This document shows positions 8,461 through 18,200 of a stretch of 64,000 bases of DNA, piece after piece. The DNA lies in contig CANOCU010000001.1 in NCBI GenBank assembly GCA_947564645.1, forward strand, positions 1-64,000. Direction: 5' to 3'. The DNA is from an uncultured Lachnospiraceae bacterium (GTDB taxonomy: Bacteria; Bacillota; Clostridia; Lachnospirales; Lachnospiraceae). The position numbers were made by a program, and so were the translations under genes. Below the pieces are notes generated by a model, which was given only the letters and a program-made list of their open reading frames with translations, did no database searches and was not told where the DNA came from. How positions within the stretch are numbered: the first letter of the stretch is position 1; each line of letters begins with the position of its first letter.

Positions 8461-9241
8461 CGCCCTTATAATAGTCCAGATACGCCCTGTTAAGCGCCTC
8501 CCATCGGCTGCGGGATACCGGCAGCGACTCGCCGCTGTCCATCAGCACTTCCTTCCTGGCGATCCGGCTGACATAGGCAAGATTCACCACATAAGAACGG
8601 TGGATCCTGAAAAAACTGCCGCCGGAAAGCATAAGCCGCTCTTCCAGTTCCCGGATTCCTGTCCGGCTGCGCAGTACCTCCTTCTTTCGGGCCGGCTCCC
8701 TGCCTTTGCACGGCTCCGTGCCTTTGCCCGTCCCCAGGGCGTAAACCGGACGCACGCAGTACACCTGCGTATCATGGGCGTCACTCTCCAGATAACAGAT
8801 CTGTGCGAGTCTGACCCGCGCCGTACCCCCTGCCAGTTCCAACAGCAAGACCGGCTCTTCTCTCCGGCACCGCTCCCTTGCCCGGTCCATACAGGCAAAA
8901 AGCCGCTCCCTTTCCACCGGCTTGACGAGATAAGACACGGCCTCCACGTCATAGCCTTCCAGCGCATATTCCACAAGCCCTGTCACGAAGATGATCTGTA
9001 CGTTCTTTCCTTCCCGCCGCAGCCTGCGGGCCAGGTCGATGCCGCTTGCTCCCGGCATATCGATATCCAGAAGCATGATATCCGCCTCCTCAAGATCCTC
9101 TCTGCCAAACAGGAACTGCTCCGCATTCCGATACGGCGTAATATGCGTCTCCCATTTCCGCTCCGCCGCCCACTCTCTGACAAGCGCTTCCAGAAAAGTG
9201 AGCGATGCGGTCTCATCATCACAGATCATCACATGCAGCAT
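8450..9241 (-). CDS. LytTR-family response regulator
   Basis: 263-residue regulator. The receiver domain (about residues 1-120) has the acidic pair D8-D9 and phospho-acceptor Asp59 in LLDIDMPG, plus the conserved Lys in YLVKPVE. The C-terminal LytTR DNA-binding domain (about 130-258) includes the FFRIHRSYVVNL motif. A 20-residue Lys/Gly/Arg-rich stretch around residues 170-195 looks like a loop insertion. Paired with the GHKL kinase downstream, with which it likely forms a signalling couple; the exporter genes beyond are the most likely targets. ATG 9241 with a AAGGACGG site. Its last codons and stop lie in a 30-bp tandem repeat. Confidence 0.9.
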   Translation of the reverse strand: MLHVMICDDETASLTFLEALVREWAAERKWETHITPYRNAEQFLFGREDLEEADIMLLDIDMPGASGIDLARRLRREGKNVQIIFVTGLVEYALEGYDVEAVSYLVKPVERERLFACMDRARERCRREEPVLLLELAGGTARVRLAQICYLESDAHDTQVYCVRPVYALGTGKGTEPCKGREPARKKEVLRSRTGIRELEERLMLSGGSFFRIHRSYVVNLAYVSRIARKEVLMDSGESLPVSRSRWEALNRAYLDYYKGGSQ

Positions 9242-9403
9242 TGGTCTGTCCGTCCTTTTTCCTTTTTCTCTAAATCTGTTATGTCGCTTGCTATCAGCAT
9301 AGCATACTTACATCCTCATGTCATCCTTAACACAACTTATCCATGGATTCCCGGCAGATACGATTATCGTTTTTTCGTTTATAATAATTTGATAAATATG
9401 TAG

Positions 9404-9429
9404 GCAGTGTACTTGTTTCATGCTATACT
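9404..9429 (+). promoter_or_regulatory. Possible promoter before the heptad-repeat gene
   Basis: TAGGCA (9401-9406), 17 bases, TATACT (9424-9429). Moderate match only. If used, the transcript would pass through the structured repeat before reaching the gene at 9638. Confidence 0.3.
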
Positions 9430-9455
9430 CTAATATAACGAAACGGAAAGTATCA

Positions 9456-9612
9456 GCATGATTTAACTTAATTGCCTTAATGTTTCATGCCGGATAAATT
9501 TTCATATGCAAGGCGGCTGAATGAGGCGATGCCGGTAGCATCGTCGATTGAGGCCAACGCAGCAGATGGAAATTTAGACAAATGAAACATAAGGTTAATT
9601 ATGTTAAATCAT
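9456..9612. repeat. Structured inverted-repeat element, about 155 bp
   Basis: Imperfect outer arms of about 32 bases: the complement of 9457-9487 matches 9581-9612 closely (ATGAAACAT, AAGG, AATTA, GTTAAATCAT in both). Inner arms AAATTTTCAT and ATGGAAATTT, and a GATGCCGGTAGCATC hairpin in the centre. No coding frame. Typical of a dispersed miniature palindromic element. Confidence 0.65.
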
Positions 9613-9637
9613 ACCAGGTCCACAAGGAGGTGCTATT

Positions 9638-10012
9638 ATGACAGATAGTGGAAAACTGGATCTGATTCTGGAAAAAGTAGGATCACTTGACAGGCGGATG
9701 GACACGCTTGACAATAAAATGGACATGCTCAATGATAAAGTGAGTACACTCGACGATAAGGTGAACACACTTGACAATAAGGTGAACACTCTCGAGACCG
9801 ACATGCGGGAAGTGAAAGACCACGTACGCCATACTGACCTGATCATTGAAAATGAGATCCGCATCAATATTCAGAGAGTTGCCGAGGGGCACCTCGATCT
9901 GTCACGCATCCTGCATGATGCCATGCGCCCCAACAGCGAAGTGGAGATGCTGTCACTTCGGTTGAGAATGTTGGAGTCAGAAGTCAGGCAGCTGAAGGCG
10001 AAAGTATCCTGA
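9638..10012 (+). CDS. Heptad-repeat coiled-coil protein
   Basis: 124-residue soluble protein. Residues about 14-57 are a chain of seven-residue units of the form LDNKVNT / LDDKVNT, a textbook leucine-spaced coiled coil; the C-terminal half (RVAEGHLDLSRILHDA, then ESEVRQLKAKV) is a second helix. I have met similar proteins as hypothetical genes in Lachnospiraceae, but no function is known to me. The ATG at 9638 follows CAAGGAGGTGCTATT. The gene stands alone, convergent with the DUF1703 gene, and is preceded by a structured repeat. The DNA repeats in the heptad region may make its length variable between strains. Confidence 0.75.
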   Translation: MTDSGKLDLILEKVGSLDRRMDTLDNKMDMLNDKVSTLDDKVNTLDNKVNTLETDMREVKDHVRHTDLIIENEIRINIQRVAEGHLDLSRILHDAMRPNSEVEMLSLRLRMLESEVRQLKAKVS

Positions 10013-10081
10013 AGCGTACCAGAGAAGCCGAAGGATGAACGGTTCCCCTGAATCCGGCAAAAGATCGTGCAGCCCCTGCTA

Positions 10082-11776
10082 TCATATCTGCGACAAAGGC
10101 TGCGCATTGTGTAATCTCTTTACTTTAGCCTGCTTCTGGAAGAACGCGATCCCATAGCAGCAGATCTGCGTGTATCCATAAAGCCCTTCCGCATACCGTG
10201 CTTTGACGATCTGCCCTATCGCCTCGTCACAATCCCGGTCCAGATCGGACTCCCTTTTGGATCTCTTGGCTTCTATCATGACCGCACGACGGTTTCTCTT
10301 ATCCTTCAGCAGAATATCCGGCCTTCCTAACCCTTTTTCCTTATTTGACTCGACATGATATCCGCGTTCCACGAAGATACCCACAAGGAATGCATGATAA
10401 TAGTCCTCGTGATAGTCATGGTAGCTGATCGTGTACCACAAAAGATCCGAAATAAGCCTGGATGCTTCCTCCTCATCACCTTCCCACAGCGCATTGATCA
10501 GGTTACTCAGCTTAGACTTGTCTGCCGTATCCTTAAAGTACGCGACAACCGTATCTTCAAAGATAGTCGCGATCTCTCTGTTCGGTATTTTAAGAGATAC
10601 GGTGTCTCCCGTCTCATCCGGGTCCGCCTTTGTAATATATCCGGTCATCAGCAGTACACTCCATAGATGATCCTCTGATCCATGGAGCGTTTCATAGGTA
10701 AGTTCGTCAGAAATCGACTGCGTCACCGTCTTGCCATTTAAGAGCGCCTCGAATTTCTCCGTTACATCAAACTCCGTCCGCTCGACAAAAGAAAGCAGGA
10801 CTCCGTTATGGCTTGTGAATTTCCAGTAATTCTTCGGTCTTGCATCTTTTCTCTTCTTCAGGGCTGACATATAATTCATCACGTCCCAGGGACAATACAC
10901 GCAACTGTCACCAAACACATAGCCGTCATACCATTCTTTTACGATATCCGCCTTATCCTTTCTGTCAGCAGCCGTTAAGATCTCTTCTACCTCCTCCTCT
11001 GAAAAGCCAAAATATCCGGAAAAATCCTCGTCCAATACAGAATAGGAAGCAAAGTTATTCGTACCTGTAAAAATGCTCTCCTTAGCAATCCGAAGACAAC
11101 CGGTGATCACGGAGAATGCCAGAAATTCATTGTCTTTCAGCGCCGTGCTCATGATCCCCCTGATCACGGCAAGCATCTCCTCATAATATCGATTCGTCTC
11201 AGAATCTTTCTCACTTGCTCTTGCCAGAGGAACATCATATTCATCGATCAGAAGGATCACCTTCTTACCGTAAACTGCGTGCATCATTCGCATGATCGTT
11301 TTGAAAGAAGCCTGTACTTCCGCATCAGACGCCTGATTAAACATCAACCGCTCAAAAATCTGTGCATCAGCGCGATTAACAGTCTCTTCTTCCGCTATAT
11401 CGGATATCGATTTGCAGACATCCGCAATACTGTTCTTCAGTTTATCATAGGCAACCTCAAACACATCTGCCTCGGCGTCCTTAAAAGAAATAAAAAGCAC
11501 CGGATATTGATTCATCCATTTCTCACAAAATACCGTATGCTCCGTGATCTTAAGCCCCTCGAAGATATCCCTGCTCTCTTTTCTTATACTGAAAAAGTTT
11601 GCCAGCATACTCATCATCAAAGTCTTGCCAAATCTTCTCGGCCTGGTAAACAATGTGACCTGATTGTCCGTCTCCTCCACAAGCTCATACATGATATCTG
11701 TCTTATCCACATAATAGTCATTCGATCTACGCAAAACTTCAAAATCTGATTTGCCCACGCCAACTTTAAATGCCAT
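10082..11776 (-). CDS. DUF1703-type AAA ATPase with PD-(D/E)XK nuclease domain
   Basis: 564-residue protein of the AAA-ATPase-like / PDDEXK_9 architecture. N-terminal ATPase with P-loop variant RPRRFGKT at 45-52 and Walker B LLIDEYD; the C-terminal domain carries GRPDILL followed by VMIEAKRS, the PD-(D/E)XK nuclease signature. Start ATG 11776 with AAGGAGG. The family is strongly expanded in human-gut Clostridia and Bacteroidetes, and its role is unsettled; nuclease and possible selfish or defence functions are proposed by domain logic only. It stands alone, convergent with the coiled-coil gene, and no partner gene or terminal repeats were seen. Confidence 0.9.
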   Translation of the reverse strand: MAFKVGVGKSDFEVLRRSNDYYVDKTDIMYELVEETDNQVTLFTRPRRFGKTLMMSMLANFFSIRKESRDIFEGLKITEHTVFCEKWMNQYPVLFISFKDAEADVFEVAYDKLKNSIADVCKSISDIAEEETVNRADAQIFERLMFNQASDAEVQASFKTIMRMMHAVYGKKVILLIDEYDVPLARASEKDSETNRYYEEMLAVIRGIMSTALKDNEFLAFSVITGCLRIAKESIFTGTNNFASYSVLDEDFSGYFGFSEEEVEEILTAADRKDKADIVKEWYDGYVFGDSCVYCPWDVMNYMSALKKRKDARPKNYWKFTSHNGVLLSFVERTEFDVTEKFEALLNGKTVTQSISDELTYETLHGSEDHLWSVLLMTGYITKADPDETGDTVSLKIPNREIATIFEDTVVAYFKDTADKSKLSNLINALWEGDEEEASRLISDLLWYTISYHDYHEDYYHAFLVGIFVERGYHVESNKEKGLGRPDILLKDKRNRRAVMIEAKRSKRESDLDRDCDEAIGQIVKARYAEGLYGYTQICCYGIAFFQKQAKVKRLHNAQPLSQI

Positions 11777-11875
11777 GCAGAGCCTCCTTCCGCCAATATG
11801 ATAACGCCCTTCTGTATTATCTACACTTTACCATAACGTATCTGAAATAGCAATTACAGGAACCGACATCGCGTC

Positions 11876-13135
11876 TCATGACCTCACATAACACCGGTAC
11901 ACCACCGGCAGCACCGCCACCGCCAGTATCCCGTACACGACTAACAGAATCGGCACCGCCCCGATCACACGGCCGCCCACTGTATACAGGTCAAAATATC
12001 CCAGCGCAGCGCCTACCTGCAGCAGTCTGTCCGGCAAAAGCCCCAGAATCTTATTGACGGCTGCGCTCTCCAGATTCCCTAGAAAAGAAGGCAGGAAGAT
12101 CAGCACGAAAGGCACCATCACCGCCAACACGGCAGATTTCGTCCTGGCGGAGACCAACATACACAAGCCCGCCATAAACAGACACCCGATATAGCCGCCG
12201 ATCACGATCAGCAGATATTTCTGCCAGACCGTAAGATGATAGAAACATTTCCAATCTCCAAACTCCGTCTGTACCGGACAATTCCAGCCATCCGCCCCCA
12301 GATAGCCCAGTACGACAGTGCTGTAGAAAAGCATGACGATCCAGTAGATCCCCGTGACGATCCCCACGCCGGCCCATACCTTGGCCGACACGGCCCTGTC
12401 CCGTCCATGGCAGGAGGCAAAGAACACCGCATCCGCCCGCCATGCAAATTCATTGGAGAAAATACCGGCCACCAGATAGCCCAGAAACAGCATCGTGATC
12501 ATTACGACCGTCGGCGCATATTCAAAAAGCTGTGTCCACCCTTTCCTGTAGTCATAATAGAAGGGCGTCTCTAAGCTTTCATACTGCCCGGTCAGATATG
12601 CCTTCTCCGCCCCCGAATACTGATCTCTGGCTTCCCCCGCAAGCCACTCCTCTAAGAGTCTTATCCGGTTATGGTAAAAGCTGCCCGCCTCTGCCTCCGA
12701 CAAAGAGTCGGCACGGTAATAGTCATACTCCCGAAAACCCTCTGCGTAGCTGCAGTTCAACAGATTGCGGATTTCCGCGATGCCCTGCTTCCAGCCGTAG
12801 GCAATGTTACTCTCTTTGAGCTGTTCTGACCTGCCCTCGGGCGTCTCGTTGATCCGCCGGTTTTCCGCGATCACCTGCCCGATCTTCTCCACATCCAGGT
12901 CTCCGCTCCACTCCTTCTGCGCCGCCCGAAGCTTTTGCACCGCGCCGAAGCCTGCTTCCGTCTCCCCCTCCTCATTGACATACTCCACGCTCATGGCGAA
13001 ATAGAAGGTCACTCCCATTAACAGCATAAGCAGCAAAAGCGCCATCCTGCTCCGCGTCCCGCCAAACACCTTCTTAATCTCGAAGTAAACCTGTCTCATC
13101 CCGTCACCAAAATCCGTCCTCTTCTTATACCGCAT
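11876..13135 (-). CDS. ABC-2 type permease
   Basis: 419-residue membrane protein: one helix near residues 30-50, a long extracellular helical region (about 60-220, with a charged GEAR/EKAYLTGQYESLE segment), and then about five helices to the C-terminus. This is the ABC-2 layout seen in peptide or lantibiotic efflux and self-resistance transporters. The start at 13135 overlaps the upstream ATPase stop; an internal ATG at 13099 is an equally plausible start. Third gene of the unit membrane protein - ATPase - permease. Confidence 0.8.
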   Translation of the reverse strand: MRYKKRTDFGDGMRQVYFEIKKVFGGTRSRMALLLLMLLMGVTFYFAMSVEYVNEEGETEAGFGAVQKLRAAQKEWSGDLDVEKIGQVIAENRRINETPEGRSEQLKESNIAYGWKQGIAEIRNLLNCSYAEGFREYDYYRADSLSEAEAGSFYHNRIRLLEEWLAGEARDQYSGAEKAYLTGQYESLETPFYYDYRKGWTQLFEYAPTVVMITMLFLGYLVAGIFSNEFAWRADAVFFASCHGRDRAVSAKVWAGVGIVTGIYWIVMLFYSTVVLGYLGADGWNCPVQTEFGDWKCFYHLTVWQKYLLIVIGGYIGCLFMAGLCMLVSARTKSAVLAVMVPFVLIFLPSFLGNLESAAVNKILGLLPDRLLQVGAALGYFDLYTVGGRVIGAVPILLVVYGILAVAVLPVVYRCYVRS

Positions 13136-14009
13136 TTTCACCACCGGCCCTTTCTCCAAAATAATGCAGGAATACATCCTCCAGCATGGCCTCCTCCAAA
13201 ACCGCATTTTCGGCCGGCTTTTCCGCCGACAGGATCCGCAGCCTGGCCTCGCCATGCAGCGTCTTGATATTGGAAACCTTATACCGTTTCGTGTAGGAAA
13301 CCACCTCGCTCCTCGGCACGCTCACCAGCCAGACCTGTTCCGGCATTCCGGCGGTCAGGTCCTCCGTCGTACCGGAAATACAGATCCTCCCGTCCTTCAT
13401 CAGTAGGATCTCATTGGCGATATATTCGATATCCGACACGATATGTGTGGACAGAAGCACCAGTCTGTCCTGCGCCAGTTCACTGATCAGGTTGCGGAAG
13501 CGGATCCTCTCATTGGGATCTAAGCCTGCCGTCGGCTCATCCAGAATCAAGATCTGCGGATCGTTCAGCATCGCCTGGGCAATCCCCACCCGCCGCTTCA
13601 TACCGCCGGACAGCTTCTTCATCTTCCTGTTCTCCACCTTTGCAAGCCCCACCTGCTGCAGCAAGACAGCCGTCCGCTTTCTGGCTGCCGCAGGCCGAAG
13701 CCCCTTGATGGATGCGATATAGTGCAGATAATCCCGCACCGTAAAATCCGGATAAAACCCGAAATCCTGCGGCAGATACCCCAGAATCCTGCGATATGCG
13801 CCGTCTAGCGCGAAGATATCCTGGCCGTCCCATAAGATCCTGCCCGCTGTCGGCCTTAACAAAGTACACAGCATCCGCATCAACGTGGTCTTTCCCGCGC
13901 CGTTCACGCCTAACAGCCCATACACCCCTGTCGTCAAGGTACAGGATACACCGTCGACCGCCGTCACATCCTGAAATTGTTTCGTCAGATCTTCTATTTC
14001 CAGTTTCAT
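13125..14009 (-). CDS. ABC transporter ATPase (ABC-2 family)
   Basis: 294-residue ATPase with Walker A GVNGAGKTT at 34-42, the Q-loop in LPQDFGFYP, signature LSGGMKRR and Walker B ILILDEPTAGLDP, followed by a C-terminal extension of about 80 residues typical of this group. Start ATG 14009 is preferred over ATG 14021, which sits directly on the AAAGGA ribosome site. It partners the permease with which it overlaps by 11 bases. Drug or antimicrobial-peptide export is the usual role of this family; the actual substrate is not evident. Confidence 0.9.
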   Translation of the reverse strand: MKLEIEDLTKQFQDVTAVDGVSCTLTTGVYGLLGVNGAGKTTLMRMLCTLLRPTAGRILWDGQDIFALDGAYRRILGYLPQDFGFYPDFTVRDYLHYIASIKGLRPAAARKRTAVLLQQVGLAKVENRKMKKLSGGMKRRVGIAQAMLNDPQILILDEPTAGLDPNERIRFRNLISELAQDRLVLLSTHIVSDIEYIANEILLMKDGRICISGTTEDLTAGMPEQVWLVSVPRSEVVSYTKRYKVSNIKTLHGEARLRILSAEKPAENAVLEEAMLEDVFLHYFGERAGGENAV

Positions 14010-14119
14010 ACTTATATCCATTCCTTTCGCTTCGCTCAGGCACAAAACGTAATGAAAATGACTTCTCATTTTCAATCTTGCCCTCCATGCCGCCATCGGC
14101 GGCGCAAACAATACGTGAA

Positions 14120-14887
14120 TCATCTCTTTTCCCATGCTGCCATGCAGCTTCTCTGCCCTCTGTAGATACAATAGATCAGATAAAAAAAAGCCGCTGCCAG
14201 CACGCCGTACCAGACCGGCACAGCCACCTTCTCATAGACATTCTCCAGAATGACAAACTGCAGCCAGACCGCAGACCAGAGCAGGCACAGGAAAACGGCG
14301 GCCGCTTCCGATCCGATCCATCTGCTGTACAGCGTGCGGAAGCAAATACAGCCGGTCACGGTAAGCGGCAGGAAGAACTGGAACAGGATCTCTTCCATCA
14401 GGATCCTGCCGCCGCCCACCAGCGCCAGTCCAAAAGCAGTCAGCATCGCCACATCAACCAGTCCGAACAGAAACAGTCTGGCTGCGTAGATCTGCCGCAG
14501 CAAATAGTAGGCCGCCCCTTCCACCTCCAGCGCGTTCGCCTCCCGGTTCTTCCAGATCTCCGGCAGTATGAAGATCCCGAACAGAGGCGCGGCAACGCCC
14601 ATAAGCCTCTGCATATCATGATCCCCGGCCGACACACAGCATAGAAACAGCCACAAAGCCATAAGCAGCATCCCCTGCAGGATCCACCAGCGTTTATGGA
14701 TGTAGCCGGCCTGCCAAAAGAGAAATTCCGCTCCCGTCAGGATATCGTCAAGTTCCCCTTCATAGAATGCCGTCTTTGCACTTCTCACCACCTCCCGCAT
14801 ATGCTCCTCCTGTCTGGGCGGTGATAAGCTCTTCTGCCCTGCCATCAGCTTTTTCCTGAATTGCCTGTCCGATCCTTTCCCTTTCAT
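14120..14887 (-). CDS. Integral membrane protein linked to the ABC-2 unit
   Basis: 255 residues. A cytoplasmic basic N-terminus (about 1-60, RQFRKKL and a PPRQEEH segment) precedes six hydrophobic helices. No ATPase or catalytic motif. It begins the three-gene unit and ends about 110 bases before the ATPase, so it is likely a third component or a membrane sensor of the transporter. I do not recognise a named family. ATG 14887 has GAGGAG about ten bases upstream. Confidence 0.72.
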   Translation of the reverse strand: MKGKGSDRQFRKKLMAGQKSLSPPRQEEHMREVVRSAKTAFYEGELDDILTGAEFLFWQAGYIHKRWWILQGMLLMALWLFLCCVSAGDHDMQRLMGVAAPLFGIFILPEIWKNREANALEVEGAAYYLLRQIYAARLFLFGLVDVAMLTAFGLALVGGGRILMEEILFQFFLPLTVTGCICFRTLYSRWIGSEAAAVFLCLLWSAVWLQFVILENVYEKVAVPVWYGVLAAAFFYLIYCIYRGQRSCMAAWEKR

Positions 14888-15049
14888 ACATCTGTACTCC
14901 TCTTTGTCTCAAATTTTCCTTTATAGAAAGCGCTTTCTATATCTATTAATAACGCTGCCCCCTTATAAAAAGATAGGAAACCGTTCCGATTCCTGGAAAA
15001 AAACGCACGGATTCCCCATTCCGCAAGGCCGGAACATGACCTCATGAGA

Positions 15050-15120
15050 CAAAAAAAGACGATACCCGCCGCTTGCCGCACAGCCTGCAGGGCCGAATGC
15101 AGTCGCTTTCGAGTATCGTC
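15050..15120 (-). terminator. Intrinsic terminator after the FtsX-type permease
   Basis: Minus-strand stem with arms GACGATAC (15113-15120 complement) and GTATCGTC (15058-15065), a GC-rich interior, and a run of seven Ts. Ends the sigma - methyltransferase - ATPase - permease transcript. Confidence 0.8.
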
Positions 15121-15134
15121 CGTCTTTTATCTGT

Positions 15135-15238
15135 CTTCTATTTTTACCTTCTGTTTTTGTCTTCTTACTTTATCTTCTATTTTACCTTCTGTTTTTGTCT
15201 TCTTACTTTATCTTCTATTTTACCTTCTGTTTTGTCTC
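15135..15238. repeat. 38-bp tandem repeat, about 2.7 copies
   Basis: A 38-39-bp CT-rich unit containing CTTCTATTTTACCTTCTG, present as copy one at 15135, copy two directly after it and a partial third copy ending at 15238. It lies between the permease stop (15244) and its terminator. Non-coding. Confidence 0.85.
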
Positions 15239-15243
15239 CCGGT

Positions 15244-18200
15244 CTACTCGATCGACTTTAACGACTCTGCCATATTGATCTTCTCCAGCTTAAAGTACAT
15301 CACGCCGTTCACCAGCATGGCAAAGACGAAGGTCAGTAACAGGCTCCACAGATAGCTAACCGGAACGATCGTCGTCTTAAAGGAGATCATGTCGATATTG
15401 ATATTGTACATCACAAAGCTGTGCAGCCATTTTCCAAGGCCAAGCCCCACCACTGCTCCCATACCGGTCAGCACCAGGTTTTCCCGGAAGACGTAATCGG
15501 CCGTCTCTCTGGCATAGAACCCCAGAACCTTGATCGTCGCGATCTCCCGGATGCGCTCCGTGATATTGATATTCGTCAGGTTGTACAGCACGATAAACGC
15601 AAGGCTTCCGGCGCAGGCGATGATCAGGAATACAATATAATCCATACTCTCCATCATCGTCGCGATCCTCTGCCGCATATCCGCCGTGACGGAGACCGCC
15701 AGCACATGATCCAGATCCGACAATACGGCCGCCGCCTCATGAACGTTCACGCCGTCCCGCACCACCGCATACGCGCCTTTGTATTCCGGCTCTGCGCCCA
15801 TCTGTCCGGTATAGGTCTCACGATCGATATAAATATAATTCGAGACGAAATTCTCACACAGCCCGGAAATCCTTACCGTAAAGCTGTTCCTGTCATTATC
15901 CCGGAACACAAGCTCGTCACCTACACGGATTCCCAGATTCTTCGCCACTTTCTCTGTCAGAACCGCCTCTCCTTCACCGGGATAGGGGATCGGCTCTCCC
16001 TGCGCCGTATGCAGATTTAAGAAAGTCTCCATTTCCGCCGCATTCTCCGGCACTTCCAGATAAATCGATTTTATCTTTCCGCCAAATTCCAGCTCCACGC
16101 TCTCTTCATAATGATACGCCGTCTGTGCCAGCAGGTCTCCCGCCTTCTGCGCCAGCTCCTCCTTATCTGCTTCCTCTATCCGCTCCGAAAAGGTGACACC
16201 GATATCATAGATCTGCACCTCGTCATACTGCATATCCGCCACATTCGTCACCGAATCCTTGACGCCGAAACCGGTGAGAAGCAGCGCCGTACAGCCGCTG
16301 ATCCCCAGGATCATCATGAAAAACCGCTTCTTGTAGCGCACGATATTCCGAATGGAAACCTTGTGCAGGAATTTCAGCCTGCCCCAGATCACCGGAATCC
16401 TTTCCAGGAAGATCCGCTTCCCGCTCTTAGGCGACTTCGGACGGATCAGTCCCGCGGGCACTCCCTGCAGTTCATACCGGCAGGAAAAATACGCCGCACC
16501 CATGGAACACAGAAGCGCCGCCGCCAGGGAAAGCAGGGCCACCGGGATATCAAAATAGTACTGAATGTCACCCATGCTGTACATGATGCCATATCCCATC
16601 CAGATAACACGCGGAAACAGCCATGTGCCGATCACACAGCCAAGCGCCGCGCCCACCGTCGCCGCCGACCCGGCATAGAACAGATACTTGCCCATGATCG
16701 CCCCATTGCCGTATCCCAATGCCTTTAATACGCCGATCTGGGTTCTCTGCTCCTCCACCATCCGGTTCATGGTCGTCATACAGATCAGCGCCGCCACCAG
16801 GAAGAAAAACACCGGAAATACGTTGGCGATGGCCGCCACGATATTGGAGTCGCTTTCATAACAGGCATAGCCGATATTGGTGTCTCTGGTCAGCACATAG
16901 TCGTCAGGCTCCTCGATCTTCGCCAGTTCTTCCCGCGCGTCATCGATCTTCTGCTGCGCGTCCGCCACTTCCTCCTCAAATTCCTTCTCCGCGTCCGCAT
17001 ATTCTACTTTTGCATCCGCAAGTTCGATCTTACCTTCCTCCAGATCCGCCTGCCCTTCTTCCAGTTCTGTTTTCGCATCCGCCACGTCTCTTTTCGCCTG
17101 TGCCAGATCGAGCTTACCCTGTTCCAGCTCGGCCCGGCCTTCCTCTAAATCAAGCTTTGCCTGCGCAAGCTTTGCCTTGCCGTCCTCCAATTCGTTTCTG
17201 GCCTGCGTCACCTGCTCTTTGGCAGACATAAGTTCCGCCTCCGCCTCCACAAGAAGCTGCTCCTGAAAGGCAAGCTCTTCCCTTGCCTCTGAGATCTGAC
17301 GTTTTCCTTCCTCGAACTGGCCTTTTCCCTCCTGAATCTGTAAAAGCCCTGCCTGTATCTGGGAAATACCGCCCTGCAGCTGGCCGATCCCCTTCTCAAT
17401 CTCTGCTTTCATGGACGAAATCTGTGCCTGCGCCGCTGCAAGTTCTGCCCTCTTCTGCTCGTATTCTGCCGTAACAGCATTCTTTGTCTCCTCATCCGGT
17501 GCCTGCAAAAGTGCATATGCGTACCATTGCTCTAATTGCGTCAGACCGGCAGCAATCTCTGCTTCTTTCTGCTCTAACGCCTCCTTCTGTCCGGGCAGCG
17601 CTTCCAACTGTGCGCGCAGCTGCGCCTCCTGCTCCTTCAGTTCTGTCTCCTTTGAAAGCACCTGCATCTCCTGCTCATGCAGCAGATTCGCCTTTTCCTC
17701 CAGTTCCCGCTTGCCCTGCTCCAATTTATCTCTGGCGATCAGAAGTTCCTGCTCATTGGCAAAAATCTCCCATTCATGAAAGCTGACCTCTTCCTCCGCA
17801 TCCAGAAGCTCCGGCTCCTTCTCCGCGATCTCCCTCTCGCCGTCCGCGATCTCCTGTTCGCCGTCTATCAGTTCCTGCTCCCCGTCCGCGATCTCCTTTT
17901 CTCCGTCTGCGATCTTCTTTCTGGCATCCGCGATCTCCTGCTCCCCGTCCACGATCTCCTGCTCCCCGTCCAGGATCTTCTGCCACGCGTCGTCCAGTTC
18001 CTCCCTGGCCTCCGCTTTCTTATCATTCAGTTCCGTCTGCGCGTCCTCGATCTTCTCCTGCGCCTCCGCGATCACCCGGTCATACCGCTCCACCGTCAGA
18101 GCGTGGGTAATATCCTCCATCTTTCCCTCAAGACCGTCAATGTAGTCCTCATATTCATCCGTATACACCTTGTATTTCAGCTTGGTTGTAGCATAGATTT

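Noticed and set aside
14884-15081. 65-codon frame upstream of the ABC-2 membrane gene
   Set aside because: No ribosome site or recognisable domain; overlaps the terminator and the leader region.
15135-15238. CRISPR or recombination-site repeat
   Set aside because: No spacers, CT-rich simple structure, no cas or recombinase gene near.
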